Below are positions 1 through 7,004 of a DNA stretch of 18,545 bases, one piece after another. The stretch comes from Clostridia bacterium. Its GTDB lineage: Bacteria > Bacillota > Clostridia > Christensenellales > Aristaeellaceae. The notes under the pieces were generated by a model. The model had not been told where the DNA came from. It saw only the letters and a list, made by a program, of their open reading frames with translations, and did not search any database. Within the stretch, counting starts at the first letter, position 1, and every line of letters begins with the position of its first letter. The position numbers were made by a program, and so were the translations under genes. Location of the stretch: assembly GCA_017551645.1 (NCBI GenBank), contig JAFZLE010000036.1, positions 1 to 18,545 of the forward strand, given 5' to 3'.

Positions 1-579
1 ATGCTGCTTTACGAAGCATACCGCAAGGCAGATCATAATCACCATGAATGTCAGCAAAGCTTTGACGAGCCCGGAGATGTCCCTGTCCTTGAACAAAACG
101 GACAGGATCGCGATCGAGTACGCCACATGCAGCGAGGGGCACACCCCCGAAGGCGTATCGAAGCTGTATATGAAACCCATTACCCAGGTGAAAATGTTGT
201 TCTGTTCAAACGTTTCGGGGCGCAGATCCTGTATGCTGGGATAGATGATATAGCACGCCATTGCGACGATCTGGGTGATTATAATGTACCATTGCAGCTG
301 CTTAAAACGTTCCACGTCGTAAAACAGCGTATACGCCAGCGAGAAAAACACCAACGCGTACCAGCCCACATAGAACACGGCGAAATACTCGCAAAACGGT
401 ATGACATCGTCCAGACCGCAATGGATCACGTGGCAGTTCTCCGGCGGGATAAGGTTCTCGGTAATAAAGTACATGGCAAAATACACGAGCCATCCCGCAA
501 GCAGCCACAAATGTCTGAAGCGTTTCTCGTTAAGCCTCTTTATCGAAAACCCGCTGTAATCATACCTGAGTTTTTTCAT
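1..579 (-). CDS. PAP2-superfamily membrane phosphatase (3' end cut by window)
   Basis: Integral membrane protein of the PAP2 (lipid phosphate phosphatase) superfamily, acting on a lipid phosphate or pyrophosphate at the membrane. The first 193 residues are present and the frame is open through base 1. Hydrophobic segments lie at about residues 25-42, 65-86, 98-113 and 173-190. The motif PSLH at 148-151 is the second conserved PAP2 motif. The last visible residues, FVKQH, match the start of the third motif, whose histidine is the nucleophile, so the cut falls exactly at the catalytic histidine. The Arg-rich first motif of classical members is not obvious, which points to the PAP2_3/inositolphosphotransferase-like branch. 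The ATG start at 577-579 has an AGAGGT Shine-Dalgarno (SD) and overlaps the end of the upstream acyltransferase by 20 bases, so coupling is likely. A lipid role is inferred from the family and the neighbour; the substrate is unknown. Confidence 0.82.
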   Translation of the reverse strand, partial: MKKLRYDYSGFSIKRLNEKRFRHLWLLAGWLVYFAMYFITENLIPPENCHVIHCGLDDVIPFCEYFAVFYVGWYALVFFSLAYTLFYDVERFKQLQWYIIITQIVAMACYIIYPSIQDLRPETFEQNNIFTWVMGFIYSFDTPSGVCPSLHVAYSIAILSVLFKDRDISGLVKALLTFMVIMICLAVCFVKQH

Positions 580-1342
580 CCGTATAGACCTCTGTCGGCA
601 GGCTCATTGGGTAATGCTTTTTCGACACGTTCGGATACGGCACGACCCTGTGGCAGGGCAGGCGCGACGCCAGAACAGTTATGCCGTCCATCATCGCGGC
701 ACAGATACGTTCACGCTCCTGTTTAAGGTCGTTATCCGGATCAAAACTTACGGGAGCTCCGAAAACGCCTTTTTTAAGCTTTGGAGATACGTAGAACGGC
801 ACGAACGAGACTTTCCTGCCGGTCTTTCTGTAATACATCAGCGCCACGTCCACGAAGCCACGCTGAAAATCGTATACGATGTTGTTGTGCCTGTTGTAAC
901 ACTCCGGGAAGATGACGAGGCTCTCCCCCGCTTCCAGTGTCTTTACCGAATCCCTGAAAGTGGAAAGCACCCGCGTGTCGTGATACACGGCAATGGTGCG
1001 GGCATTCGTGAAAATAAGCTCTGCCAAAGGCGCTATCAAATGGGACAGCAGCCTGAAAAACGGGTGCGTCCATTTCGGCTTGTTAGACCAGAAATCCTGG
1101 AACGCGTACGCCGCGACGGTCTTCCTTTCCATCATCTCGCCGGCGCACCAGGTCTTCCGCTTTACGGGAGAATAGAACTCTGCGAAAACAGGCCCGTACA
1201 TGTGGCAGTGGTTGCCTACCAATACCGATGGCTCTTGGGGGACATCCTCCCCGCCTTCCACTCTGTATTTGGGAGAAAACAGCCACACAAAAAACGCCAG
1301 AATGCGGTATATGACCCGCCTGATCTTTTTTCGCATCTGCAT
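560..1342 (-). CDS. Diverged PlsC-like lysophospholipid acyltransferase
   Basis: This 260-residue protein belongs to the glycerolipid acyltransferase (PlsC/LPLAT) superfamily, whose members transfer an acyl group to a lysolipid at the inner membrane face. An N-terminal hydrophobic stretch (about 10-22) precedes the VGNHCHMYG block (42-50). In the classical NHxxxxD motif the aspartate would fall at residue 50, which is glycine here. The third block is present as IFPE (144-147), and SFVPFYVSP (179-187) fits the fourth. NH(C/Q)-x-M-x-GP variants with WSNKPKW downstream appear to be a coherent Firmicute subfamily (from memory), so the glycine is probably a family trait rather than decay. The start overlaps the rsmI stop by one base (TGATG). 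The downstream PAP2 gene suggests a lipid-modifying pair. Substrate is unknown; loss of acyltransferase activity is possible. Confidence 0.78.
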   Translation of the reverse strand: MQMRKKIRRVIYRILAFFVWLFSPKYRVEGGEDVPQEPSVLVGNHCHMYGPVFAEFYSPVKRKTWCAGEMMERKTVAAYAFQDFWSNKPKWTHPFFRLLSHLIAPLAELIFTNARTIAVYHDTRVLSTFRDSVKTLEAGESLVIFPECYNRHNNIVYDFQRGFVDVALMYYRKTGRKVSFVPFYVSPKLKKGVFGAPVSFDPDNDLKQERERICAAMMDGITVLASRLPCHRVVPYPNVSKKHYPMSLPTEVYTDEKTQV

Positions 1343-2205
1343 CAGATCTTTTCCGAAAGCTGCTTGAGCAGCAGCCTCGCTTTGTAAATCTCATTGCGTT
1401 TGAAGCCATGTGCCTTGAGCTGCTCGGAAGCTTCGGAAAAACTCATGCCCCCGCACATCAGTCCTGCCAGCGCTTCGTGGCAGGTCTTGCCCTCTTCGGT
1501 ACCGCTTTTCTCCTTATCGGGCACAGGGCTCAGGTCCAGCACCAAGGCATACTCGCCCTTTTCGACGTTTTCCCTTTGATTGAGCCTTTCGTATATCTCT
1601 GTGACCGTTCCCCGGTCCAGTTTCTCAAACTTTTTCGTAAGGTCACAGCACACCAGTACCCGCGCCTCAGGGAACATCATGCTTATCCGCTTGACCAGAT
1701 TCACTATCCTGTGCGGGCTTTCGTAAAGCACGGCAACCGGGATGCCGCTTGCGTGTATCTGTTTCAGCGCTTCATCCAGCGCGCCGTCTTCCCTCGGCAA
1801 AAAACCGTAAAACGCGAAACGGGAGGTGTTGAACCCGCTTAATGAGAGGGCTGTGGCTATGGCGCTTGGCCCTGGTATCGCTTCCACGTTTATACCCGCT
1901 TCCCAACAGGCGTTCACCAGCTCTTCGCCCGGGTCTGATATGCCGGGAGTGCCCGCGTCGCAGGTCAGGGCGACGATCAGGTCTTCAGACAGCATCCTTT
2001 CCACTATCCCGCCGCTTTTGTCCTTCTCATTGTGCCTGTGGCAGGAGGTCATGGGCTTGCGTATATCATGCACGCTCGTGAGTTTGCCGGTCACCCTGGT
2101 GTCCTCTGCGGCTATAAGGTCGCAGTTTTTTAGCGCCTCCAGTGCCCTCGGCGAGAGGTCGCCCAGGTTGCCTATGGGAGTTGCGACCACTTTAAGACAG
2201 GCCAT
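1342..2205 (-). CDS. rsmI: 16S rRNA (cytidine1402-2'-O)-methyltransferase RsmI
   Basis: RsmI methylates the ribose of C1402 in 16S rRNA near the decoding centre, using S-adenosylmethionine. The protein is 287 residues, the usual length, with the tetrapyrrole-methylase fold: TPIGNLGDLS (9-18), AEDTR (33-37), CDAGTPGISDPG (82-93), IPGPSA (110-115), FYGFLP (132-137) and a YESPHR block near 160. The C-terminal part after about 225 is a small helical domain. The ATG at 2203-2205 directly follows the ysxC stop (TAGATG). Its SD AGGAGG (2211-2216) lies inside the end of ysxC, so it is part of the lon-ysxC-rsmI operon. The assignment is firm. Confidence 0.96.
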   Translation of the reverse strand: MACLKVVATPIGNLGDLSPRALEALKNCDLIAAEDTRVTGKLTSVHDIRKPMTSCHRHNEKDKSGGIVERMLSEDLIVALTCDAGTPGISDPGEELVNACWEAGINVEAIPGPSAIATALSLSGFNTSRFAFYGFLPREDGALDEALKQIHASGIPVAVLYESPHRIVNLVKRISMMFPEARVLVCCDLTKKFEKLDRGTVTEIYERLNQRENVEKGEYALVLDLSPVPDKEKSGTEEGKTCHEALAGLMCGGMSFSEASEQLKAHGFKRNEIYKARLLLKQLSEKI

Positions 2206-2796
2206 CTACGCCTCCTTGCCCAGTGCTTTGGACATATGATCCAGCAGATCATCCCGGCCCAGTCCGTTCAGAGCCGAGAAGCATACCATTTCCCAGGGCT
2301 GGGCCTTGAGCGCGCGTCCTATCACAGGAAGATTTCTGCCCCGCTGCGCACCCGAAAGCTTGTCCGCCTTCGTGCAGACCACCGTAAACGGTATGCCGTA
2401 ATGCCTTAAATACCCCGCCATTTCCACGTCGCCCTGTGTGGGCTCATGGCGGATATCCACCAGCAGCAGCGCGTATGCGAGATTCTTGGACTCGCTTATA
2501 TACCCTTCGATCATGCCTTTCCAGCGGTTTATCTCGGCAGCCGAAGCCTTGGCGAATCCGTAACCCGGCAGGTCGGCAAAGAAGAACTCGTCGTTTACGC
2601 CGTACAGGTTTATCAGCCTGGTCTTTCCGGGCTGCTGGGAAGTGCGCGCCAGGTTTTTGTTGCCGCACAGCGCGTTTATAAGCGAGCTTTTCCCCACGTT
2701 GGAGCGGCCCGCGAGGGCTATCTCCGGCCTGCCCTGCCCGGGAAAGGGTTTCAGTTTTTCAAGAGAGGCGACATACGCCGCTTTTGTTATCTTCAT
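2206..2796 (-). CDS. ysxC: Ribosome biogenesis GTPase YsxC/EngB
   Basis: YsxC (EngB, YihA) is an essential GTPase that acts late in 50S subunit assembly. This 196-residue protein shows all G motifs: P-loop GRSNVGKS (30-37), the switch-I threonine in GKTR (57-60), DLPG (75-78), TKAD (142-145) and SAL (174-176). Length and motif spacing are normal for EngB. The start overlaps the lon stop by one base (TGATG at 2794-2798), the same lon-ysxC order known from Bacillus subtilis. Coupling makes its expression follow lon. No unusual residues are seen. Confidence 0.97.
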   Translation of the reverse strand: MKITKAAYVASLEKLKPFPGQGRPEIALAGRSNVGKSSLINALCGNKNLARTSQQPGKTRLINLYGVNDEFFFADLPGYGFAKASAAEINRWKGMIEGYISESKNLAYALLLVDIRHEPTQGDVEMAGYLRHYGIPFTVVCTKADKLSGAQRGRNLPVIGRALKAQPWEMVCFSALNGLGRDDLLDHMSKALGKEA

Positions 2797-5123
2797 CAGG
2801 CCCGCTTCCCCGGCAGTACGTATCTGAGCGCCTCGGTCGCCCTCGTTATGGGCATCACGTTCATTTTGCCCCGCACGTCCGCGGGTATGTCTTCCAGGTC
2901 CTTCACGTTCTCCCTGGGCAACAGTACGTTGTTTATGCCCAGGCGGTACGCGGCCAGCAGTTTTTCCTTGACTCCGCCGATAGGCAGCGCGTTGCCCCTA
3001 AGGGAGATCTCGCCTGTCATAGCCACGTCCTGCCGCGCCTCAAGCCCCGTCATGGCGGAGTATATGGCGCAGGCCATGGCGATGCCCGCGCTGGGCCCGT
3101 CCTTGGGAGTGGCGCCTTCCGGCACGTGCACGTGTATGTCGTGGGTCTTGCGGAATTCCTCGGTGATCCCGTCCTCCCCCATATGCTGGCGCACGAAGCT
3201 CATGGCGATATGGGCGGACTCCTTCATCACGCTACCCAGGCTGCCGGTCAGTTCCATCTGGCCGCTGCCCGGCATCACGCTGACTTCTATGGGCATTACC
3301 TCGCCGCCGGCGCTGGTCCACGCCAGCCCGTTTACCGTGCCCACCTCAGGCTTTTTCGCAGCGTCACGCTTAAGGAAGTCGGGCGCGCCCAGATATTCCG
3401 GTATGTTCGCGGGCGTAAACGTTATGCCCTTCCAGTTTTCAGCGTGTTCCAGTTTTTCTACCACTGCCTTGCGGCACAGCCTCGCCAGCGCGCGCTCAAG
3501 ATTGCGCACGCCCGCTTCACGGGTATAGCCTTCGATGACTCTTTTGATACCCGCGGCGGTGATCTTCAGCTCGTCTTTTTCAAGCCCGTTCTCGCTTAAG
3601 CACTTTTTCCACAGATGCCTTTTAGCTATCTGTATCTTTTCTTCCAGAGTGTAGCTGGGCACCTCTATGACTTCCATACGGTCATACAGCGGCCTGGGTA
3701 TAGCCTCCGCGGAGTTGGCTGTGGTTATGAACAGCACACGGCTCAGATCGAACGGCGCCTCCAGATAATGATCCCTGAAACGCGCGTTCTGCTCGGGGTC
3801 CAGCACTTCCAGCATGGCTGAAGCGGGATCGCCCCGCATATCCGACGCCATTTTGTCTATCTCGTCAAACAGGAACACGGGGTTCATGCTGCCCACCTGT
3901 TTTATGGCGGATATCACGCGCCCCGGCATCGCCGCCACGTAAGTGCGCCTGTGGCCTCTAAGCTCCGCCTCGTCATGCACGCCGCCCAGGGATACCTGGC
4001 AGAATTCCCTGCCCAGCGCTCTGGCGATGCTGCGGGCGATACTGGTCTTGCCTACGCCCGGCGCGCCCACAATGCATAATATCGGGCTTTTCGGGTCGGT
4101 CTTAACGCTTCTGACCGCAAGGAATTCAAGCACGCGCTTTTTGACTTCGGTCAGCGCGTAATGATCCTCATCCAGTATGCGCTTCGCCCTGGAAATGGAG
4201 AGTTTGTCCTTGGAATACCTGCCCCAGGGCAGCTCCAGCATATACTCTATGTAGTTTTCCATGACCGCGCCTTCGGGAGACTGGGGAGATACACGCTTTA
4301 AGCGCTTTATCTCCTTTGCCGTGCGTTCCCTGGCTTCGTCATTCATGGGCAGGGTCTCCAGCTTCTTTTCGTAGGAAGCGATATCGTCATCGTCGTCGCC
4401 CAGTTCCTCGTCGATCAGCCGCTGCTGTTCCCTGAGGAAGTATTCCCTGTTGTTCTTGTCCAGCCGCTCGTGAGTGCGCTTCTGTATTTCCTTGCGCATG
4501 CTTATGTACTGCTGCGCCTCAAACATGTAGCGGCACACTATCCCGGCCCTTTCCAGCACATCCGCGCATGCCAGCACCTGCTGCTGACTTACGAAGCTGT
4601 CCATTTCAGTGGCGGCAAAGCGGTCGCAGAACTCGCCCAGGTCGTTCATTCCCTGAAGCAGCTGGGCGTTCTCGCCGCCGGTCTCGCCTTTTTCTTCCTG
4701 ATAGGCGCGGTAAAGCTCCTTCGCCTGGGCGAGCACCGATTTCATTTCGCCCTCGGTCTTCTGCCTGTCCTTCACGCGCCTGACCTGCGCGACCAGCATT
4801 TCGCCCAGGTCGGCAACGCCCTCTATCCTGGCTCGGCACAGAGGATTGACCAGCACCCTCAGCGTGCCGTCCGGGAGAGGCATCACTTGCTTGACCTCAA
4901 TCACACAGCCCATATCGAACAGGCTCTTCGCGTCCGGCTCGTCTATGTCGGGATCCTTCTGGCACACGGCGAGCATGGGTTCTTCGCCCGCAAGAGCCGC
5001 TTCCAGCGCGTACACCGAGCGCGGTCTGCCCACGTCAAAGTGCTGGGTCACCCCGGGAAACAACACTACGCCCCTGAGGGCGATCGTCTTCATATTATCA
5101 GATTGTTTGATGTTATCCGCCAA
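2796..5123 (-). CDS. lon: ATP-dependent protease Lon
   Basis: Lon is a cytoplasmic hexameric AAA+ serine protease that degrades misfolded and regulatory proteins. The 775 residues contain the N-terminal substrate domain (about 11-205), a helical linker with an acidic run of aspartates at 243-247, the AAA+ module with Walker A GAPGVGKT (353-360), Walker B FLFDEIDK (417-424) and sensor TAN (468-470), and the S16 protease domain with the Ser678-Lys721 dyad (contexts KDGPSAG and GGVKEK). The start chosen is TTG at 5121-5123, because a GGAGGA SD (5131-5136) sits 7 bases upstream. The next in-frame ATG (5091-5093) would give a typical Lon N-terminus but has no SD. Lon heads the operon with ysxC, rsmI, an acyltransferase and a PAP2 gene, read from a near-consensus promoter. 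No CIRCE or CtsR box is visible upstream. Confidence 0.96.
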   Translation of the reverse strand: MADNIKQSDNMKTIALRGVVLFPGVTQHFDVGRPRSVYALEAALAGEEPMLAVCQKDPDIDEPDAKSLFDMGCVIEVKQVMPLPDGTLRVLVNPLCRARIEGVADLGEMLVAQVRRVKDRQKTEGEMKSVLAQAKELYRAYQEEKGETGGENAQLLQGMNDLGEFCDRFAATEMDSFVSQQQVLACADVLERAGIVCRYMFEAQQYISMRKEIQKRTHERLDKNNREYFLREQQRLIDEELGDDDDDIASYEKKLETLPMNDEARERTAKEIKRLKRVSPQSPEGAVMENYIEYMLELPWGRYSKDKLSISRAKRILDEDHYALTEVKKRVLEFLAVRSVKTDPKSPILCIVGAPGVGKTSIARSIARALGREFCQVSLGGVHDEAELRGHRRTYVAAMPGRVISAIKQVGSMNPVFLFDEIDKMASDMRGDPASAMLEVLDPEQNARFRDHYLEAPFDLSRVLFITTANSAEAIPRPLYDRMEVIEVPSYTLEEKIQIAKRHLWKKCLSENGLEKDELKITAAGIKRVIEGYTREAGVRNLERALARLCRKAVVEKLEHAENWKGITFTPANIPEYLGAPDFLKRDAAKKPEVGTVNGLAWTSAGGEVMPIEVSVMPGSGQMELTGSLGSVMKESAHIAMSFVRQHMGEDGITEEFRKTHDIHVHVPEGATPKDGPSAGIAMACAIYSAMTGLEARQDVAMTGEISLRGNALPIGGVKEKLLAAYRLGINNVLLPRENVKDLEDIPADVRGKMNVMPITRATEALRYVLPGKRA

Positions 5124-5130
5124 TTGTATG

Positions 5131-5136
5131 TCCTCC
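5131..5136 (-). promoter_or_regulatory. lon ribosome binding site supporting a TTG start
   Basis: On the minus strand this reads GGAGGA, 7 bases before the TTG at 5121-5123. It decides the start codon. In the mRNA it overlaps a GGAC that can pair with the GUCC just upstream across a GGA triloop, so the site could be partly hidden. Confidence 0.75.
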
Positions 5137-5167
5137 GGACAGAAACGTCCATTTTAGTTATCTTTGT

Positions 5168-5196
5168 ATTTTATCACCTTTTGCTTTATTTGTCAA
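5168..5196 (-). promoter_or_regulatory. Sigma-A type promoter of the lon operon
   Basis: On the minus strand a perfect -35 TTGACA (5191-5196) and a -10 TAAAAT (5168-5173) are separated by 17 bases. The expected transcription start is near 5161, giving a leader of about 38 bases to the lon TTG. The gap between the upstream GH35 gene and lon is only 104 bases and shows no terminator hairpin, so some read-through from block 3 into lon is possible. Confidence 0.82.
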
Positions 5197-5227
5197 TTCC
5201 GGGGCTTCACTGCCTCATCTTCAGGCG

Positions 5228-6970
5228 TCAGCCCAGATCCGGCTCATCTGTAAGCAGCAGCTCGGTCCGCCCGCAGCCCTCCAGTTCCAGCACCTGCAGC
5301 CTGTTGACGCCTTTCCTCATAAAAGGCGCGGGCAGGTAACATGTTTTCTGGGGACCGATCTCCCAGTAGCGGGAAAGAGGTCTGCCGTTTATGAACACCA
5401 CACCCTTTTTGAAGCCGTCCAGCCTTATGAACGTGTCGCAGGGCGCATTTTCTGCGTCGAAAGCACCCTCAAACAGTGTGGGAACAAAGCCCTCTTCCCG
5501 CTTTTCCGTACGCATGTCCGACACGTCGTCCATTGGCAGAGGATACGTCTCCCAGCCGAACAGGAACATCTGCCCCAGCCTGACTGCCCTGATGCCTTTT
5601 GGATCTTTAAGGAACACGCCGTAATTCGTCCTGCCCATATTCTCGACCAGCAGGTCTATACGCGTTCCGCCATCCGGTATGCTCACGCAGATATCGCTTT
5701 TGCAGTTTCGATAGATAACGCCTTTGTATTGCCCGTCAGCAAGTACGTAAGCGCGATCGGCAAGACCGTCTATCTCCAGCCGCATCTCTTCCCTGGGGCC
5801 TTTCACGAACGCGCTGTAGAGTATAAAGCCGGTAGCCTGACCCGCCTCTTCCATGGACACGGGGCTGTTGGACCTTATGGGCCGGATGTGCTGTTTTGCC
5901 CAAGCAATAACGTCGCACACGGGAGAGAGTTTTACCATGCCGTACGCGCGTTTGGCTACCGGGGCAGGCTCAAGCTCGTTTACTTCCGCGCCATGCCGCT
6001 TGAGCACGTTTCTGAACAGGCGGTACTTGGGAGTTATGTCGCCCCACTCCGTAAGCAGCGCGTCGTCGTCATAGCTGTTCACCGTGGGCTGGTATTCTCC
6101 CTCCCGCGTGCAGTTGGCGCCGTTCATAAAACCGAAATTCGTGCCGCCATGGAACATATACACGTTCACCGAAGCGCCCAGATCCAGCGCCCTTTCAAAC
6201 GCCCGGGCGGCGTCCTCAGGGTCGCGGCTGTGGTGCTTTTCTCCCCAGTGGTCGAACCAGCCCAGCCAGAACTCACCGCACATGAGCGGCCCGTCCGCGT
6301 TGTACTGCCTGAGGGACGTAAAGTTCCTGTCCGGGTCGGAACCGAAGTTGACGGTCCTGAGCGCGCCCTGCGCGTTCCCGCCCGTGAGCATCCACCTGCA
6401 GTCTCCGTCCGAGGTGAACAGCGGCACATCCGCTCCCCTCCTAAGCAGCGCGTCCCTTATGCAGTTCATATACTCCAGGTCGTCGCCGTAACTGCCGTAC
6501 TCGTTTTCTACCTGCAGAAGGATTATATTGCCGCCTTTGGTCAGCTGCCTGGAAGCGATCACGGGCATCAGATGGTCAAAATACTCGTCCACCGACTCCA
6601 GGTATTCCCTGTCCATGCAGCGCAGGCGGATATCGCCCTTCATCAGCCACCAGGGCAGGCCTCCCGCATCCCATTCGGAGCATATATACGGCCCAGGGCG
6701 CACTATGGCGTACAGGCCCAACTCCCGCGCCAGATCCAAAAACGCGCCCAGGTCCAGCATGCCGTCAGTCAAAAAGCAGCCTCGCCGCGGCATATGCGCG
6801 TTCCAGGCCACGTAAGTCTCCACAGTATTGAAACCGCAGTCTTTGAGTTTTTGGAGCCTGTCTTTCCAGTACTCCCGCGGAACGCGGAAATAGTGTATCG
6901 CTCCGGAATAGATCCTGAACGGCTTGCCGTTCAGCAGGAACTCGCCATTCCCGATCTCGAATCTGTCCAT
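5228..6970 (-). CDS. Glycoside hydrolase family 35 beta-galactosidase
   Basis: GH35 retaining enzyme that releases terminal beta-linked galactose. The 580-residue protein starts with the family hallmark region (YSGAIHYFR at 21-29, then RLQKLKDCGFNTVETYVAWN at 38-57). It has the acid/base Glu157 in QVENEYGSYG and the nucleophile Glu233 in CGEFWLGWFDHWG. The TIM barrel covers about 1-320 and is followed by beta-rich C-terminal domains with a final galactose-binding-like region (about 480-575). No signal peptide or membrane segment is present, so it probably acts in the cytoplasm on imported oligosaccharides. The ATG is preceded by AAAGGA at 7-base spacing. It lies 34 bases after a membrane AraC-type regulator in the same direction, which suggests cotranscription and sugar-responsive control. 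No transporter is encoded in the window. Specificity beyond beta-galactosides cannot be read. Confidence 0.93.
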   Translation of the reverse strand: MDRFEIGNGEFLLNGKPFRIYSGAIHYFRVPREYWKDRLQKLKDCGFNTVETYVAWNAHMPRRGCFLTDGMLDLGAFLDLARELGLYAIVRPGPYICSEWDAGGLPWWLMKGDIRLRCMDREYLESVDEYFDHLMPVIASRQLTKGGNIILLQVENEYGSYGDDLEYMNCIRDALLRRGADVPLFTSDGDCRWMLTGGNAQGALRTVNFGSDPDRNFTSLRQYNADGPLMCGEFWLGWFDHWGEKHHSRDPEDAARAFERALDLGASVNVYMFHGGTNFGFMNGANCTREGEYQPTVNSYDDDALLTEWGDITPKYRLFRNVLKRHGAEVNELEPAPVAKRAYGMVKLSPVCDVIAWAKQHIRPIRSNSPVSMEEAGQATGFILYSAFVKGPREEMRLEIDGLADRAYVLADGQYKGVIYRNCKSDICVSIPDGGTRIDLLVENMGRTNYGVFLKDPKGIRAVRLGQMFLFGWETYPLPMDDVSDMRTEKREEGFVPTLFEGAFDAENAPCDTFIRLDGFKKGVVFINGRPLSRYWEIGPQKTCYLPAPFMRKGVNRLQVLELEGCGRTELLLTDEPDLG

Positions 6971-7004
6971 ATCTGTATCCTTTTACGCCAAACGCGACGC
7001 GCTT

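Noticed and set aside
1..1387. Plus-strand frames at 1-726 and 614-1387
   Set aside because: They are antisense to the PAP2 and acyltransferase genes, which have clear motifs and coupled starts; the plus frames show no recognisable domain.
5090..5152. A 20-codon upstream frame in the lon leader ending at ATGA on an internal lon ATG
   Set aside because: It has no SD and the GGAGGA fits the TTG start of lon; most likely chance.
5124..5227. Heat-shock operators (CIRCE, CtsR box) upstream of lon
   Set aside because: Searched by eye on both strands; no TTAGCACTC/GAGTGCTAA pair or tandem GGTCAAA heptads are present.
6971..7004. GC-rich palindromic sequence (CGCGACGCG) between the araC-type gene and GH35
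   Set aside because: The extended arms do not match and there is no T-tract; too short to call an operator or attenuator.
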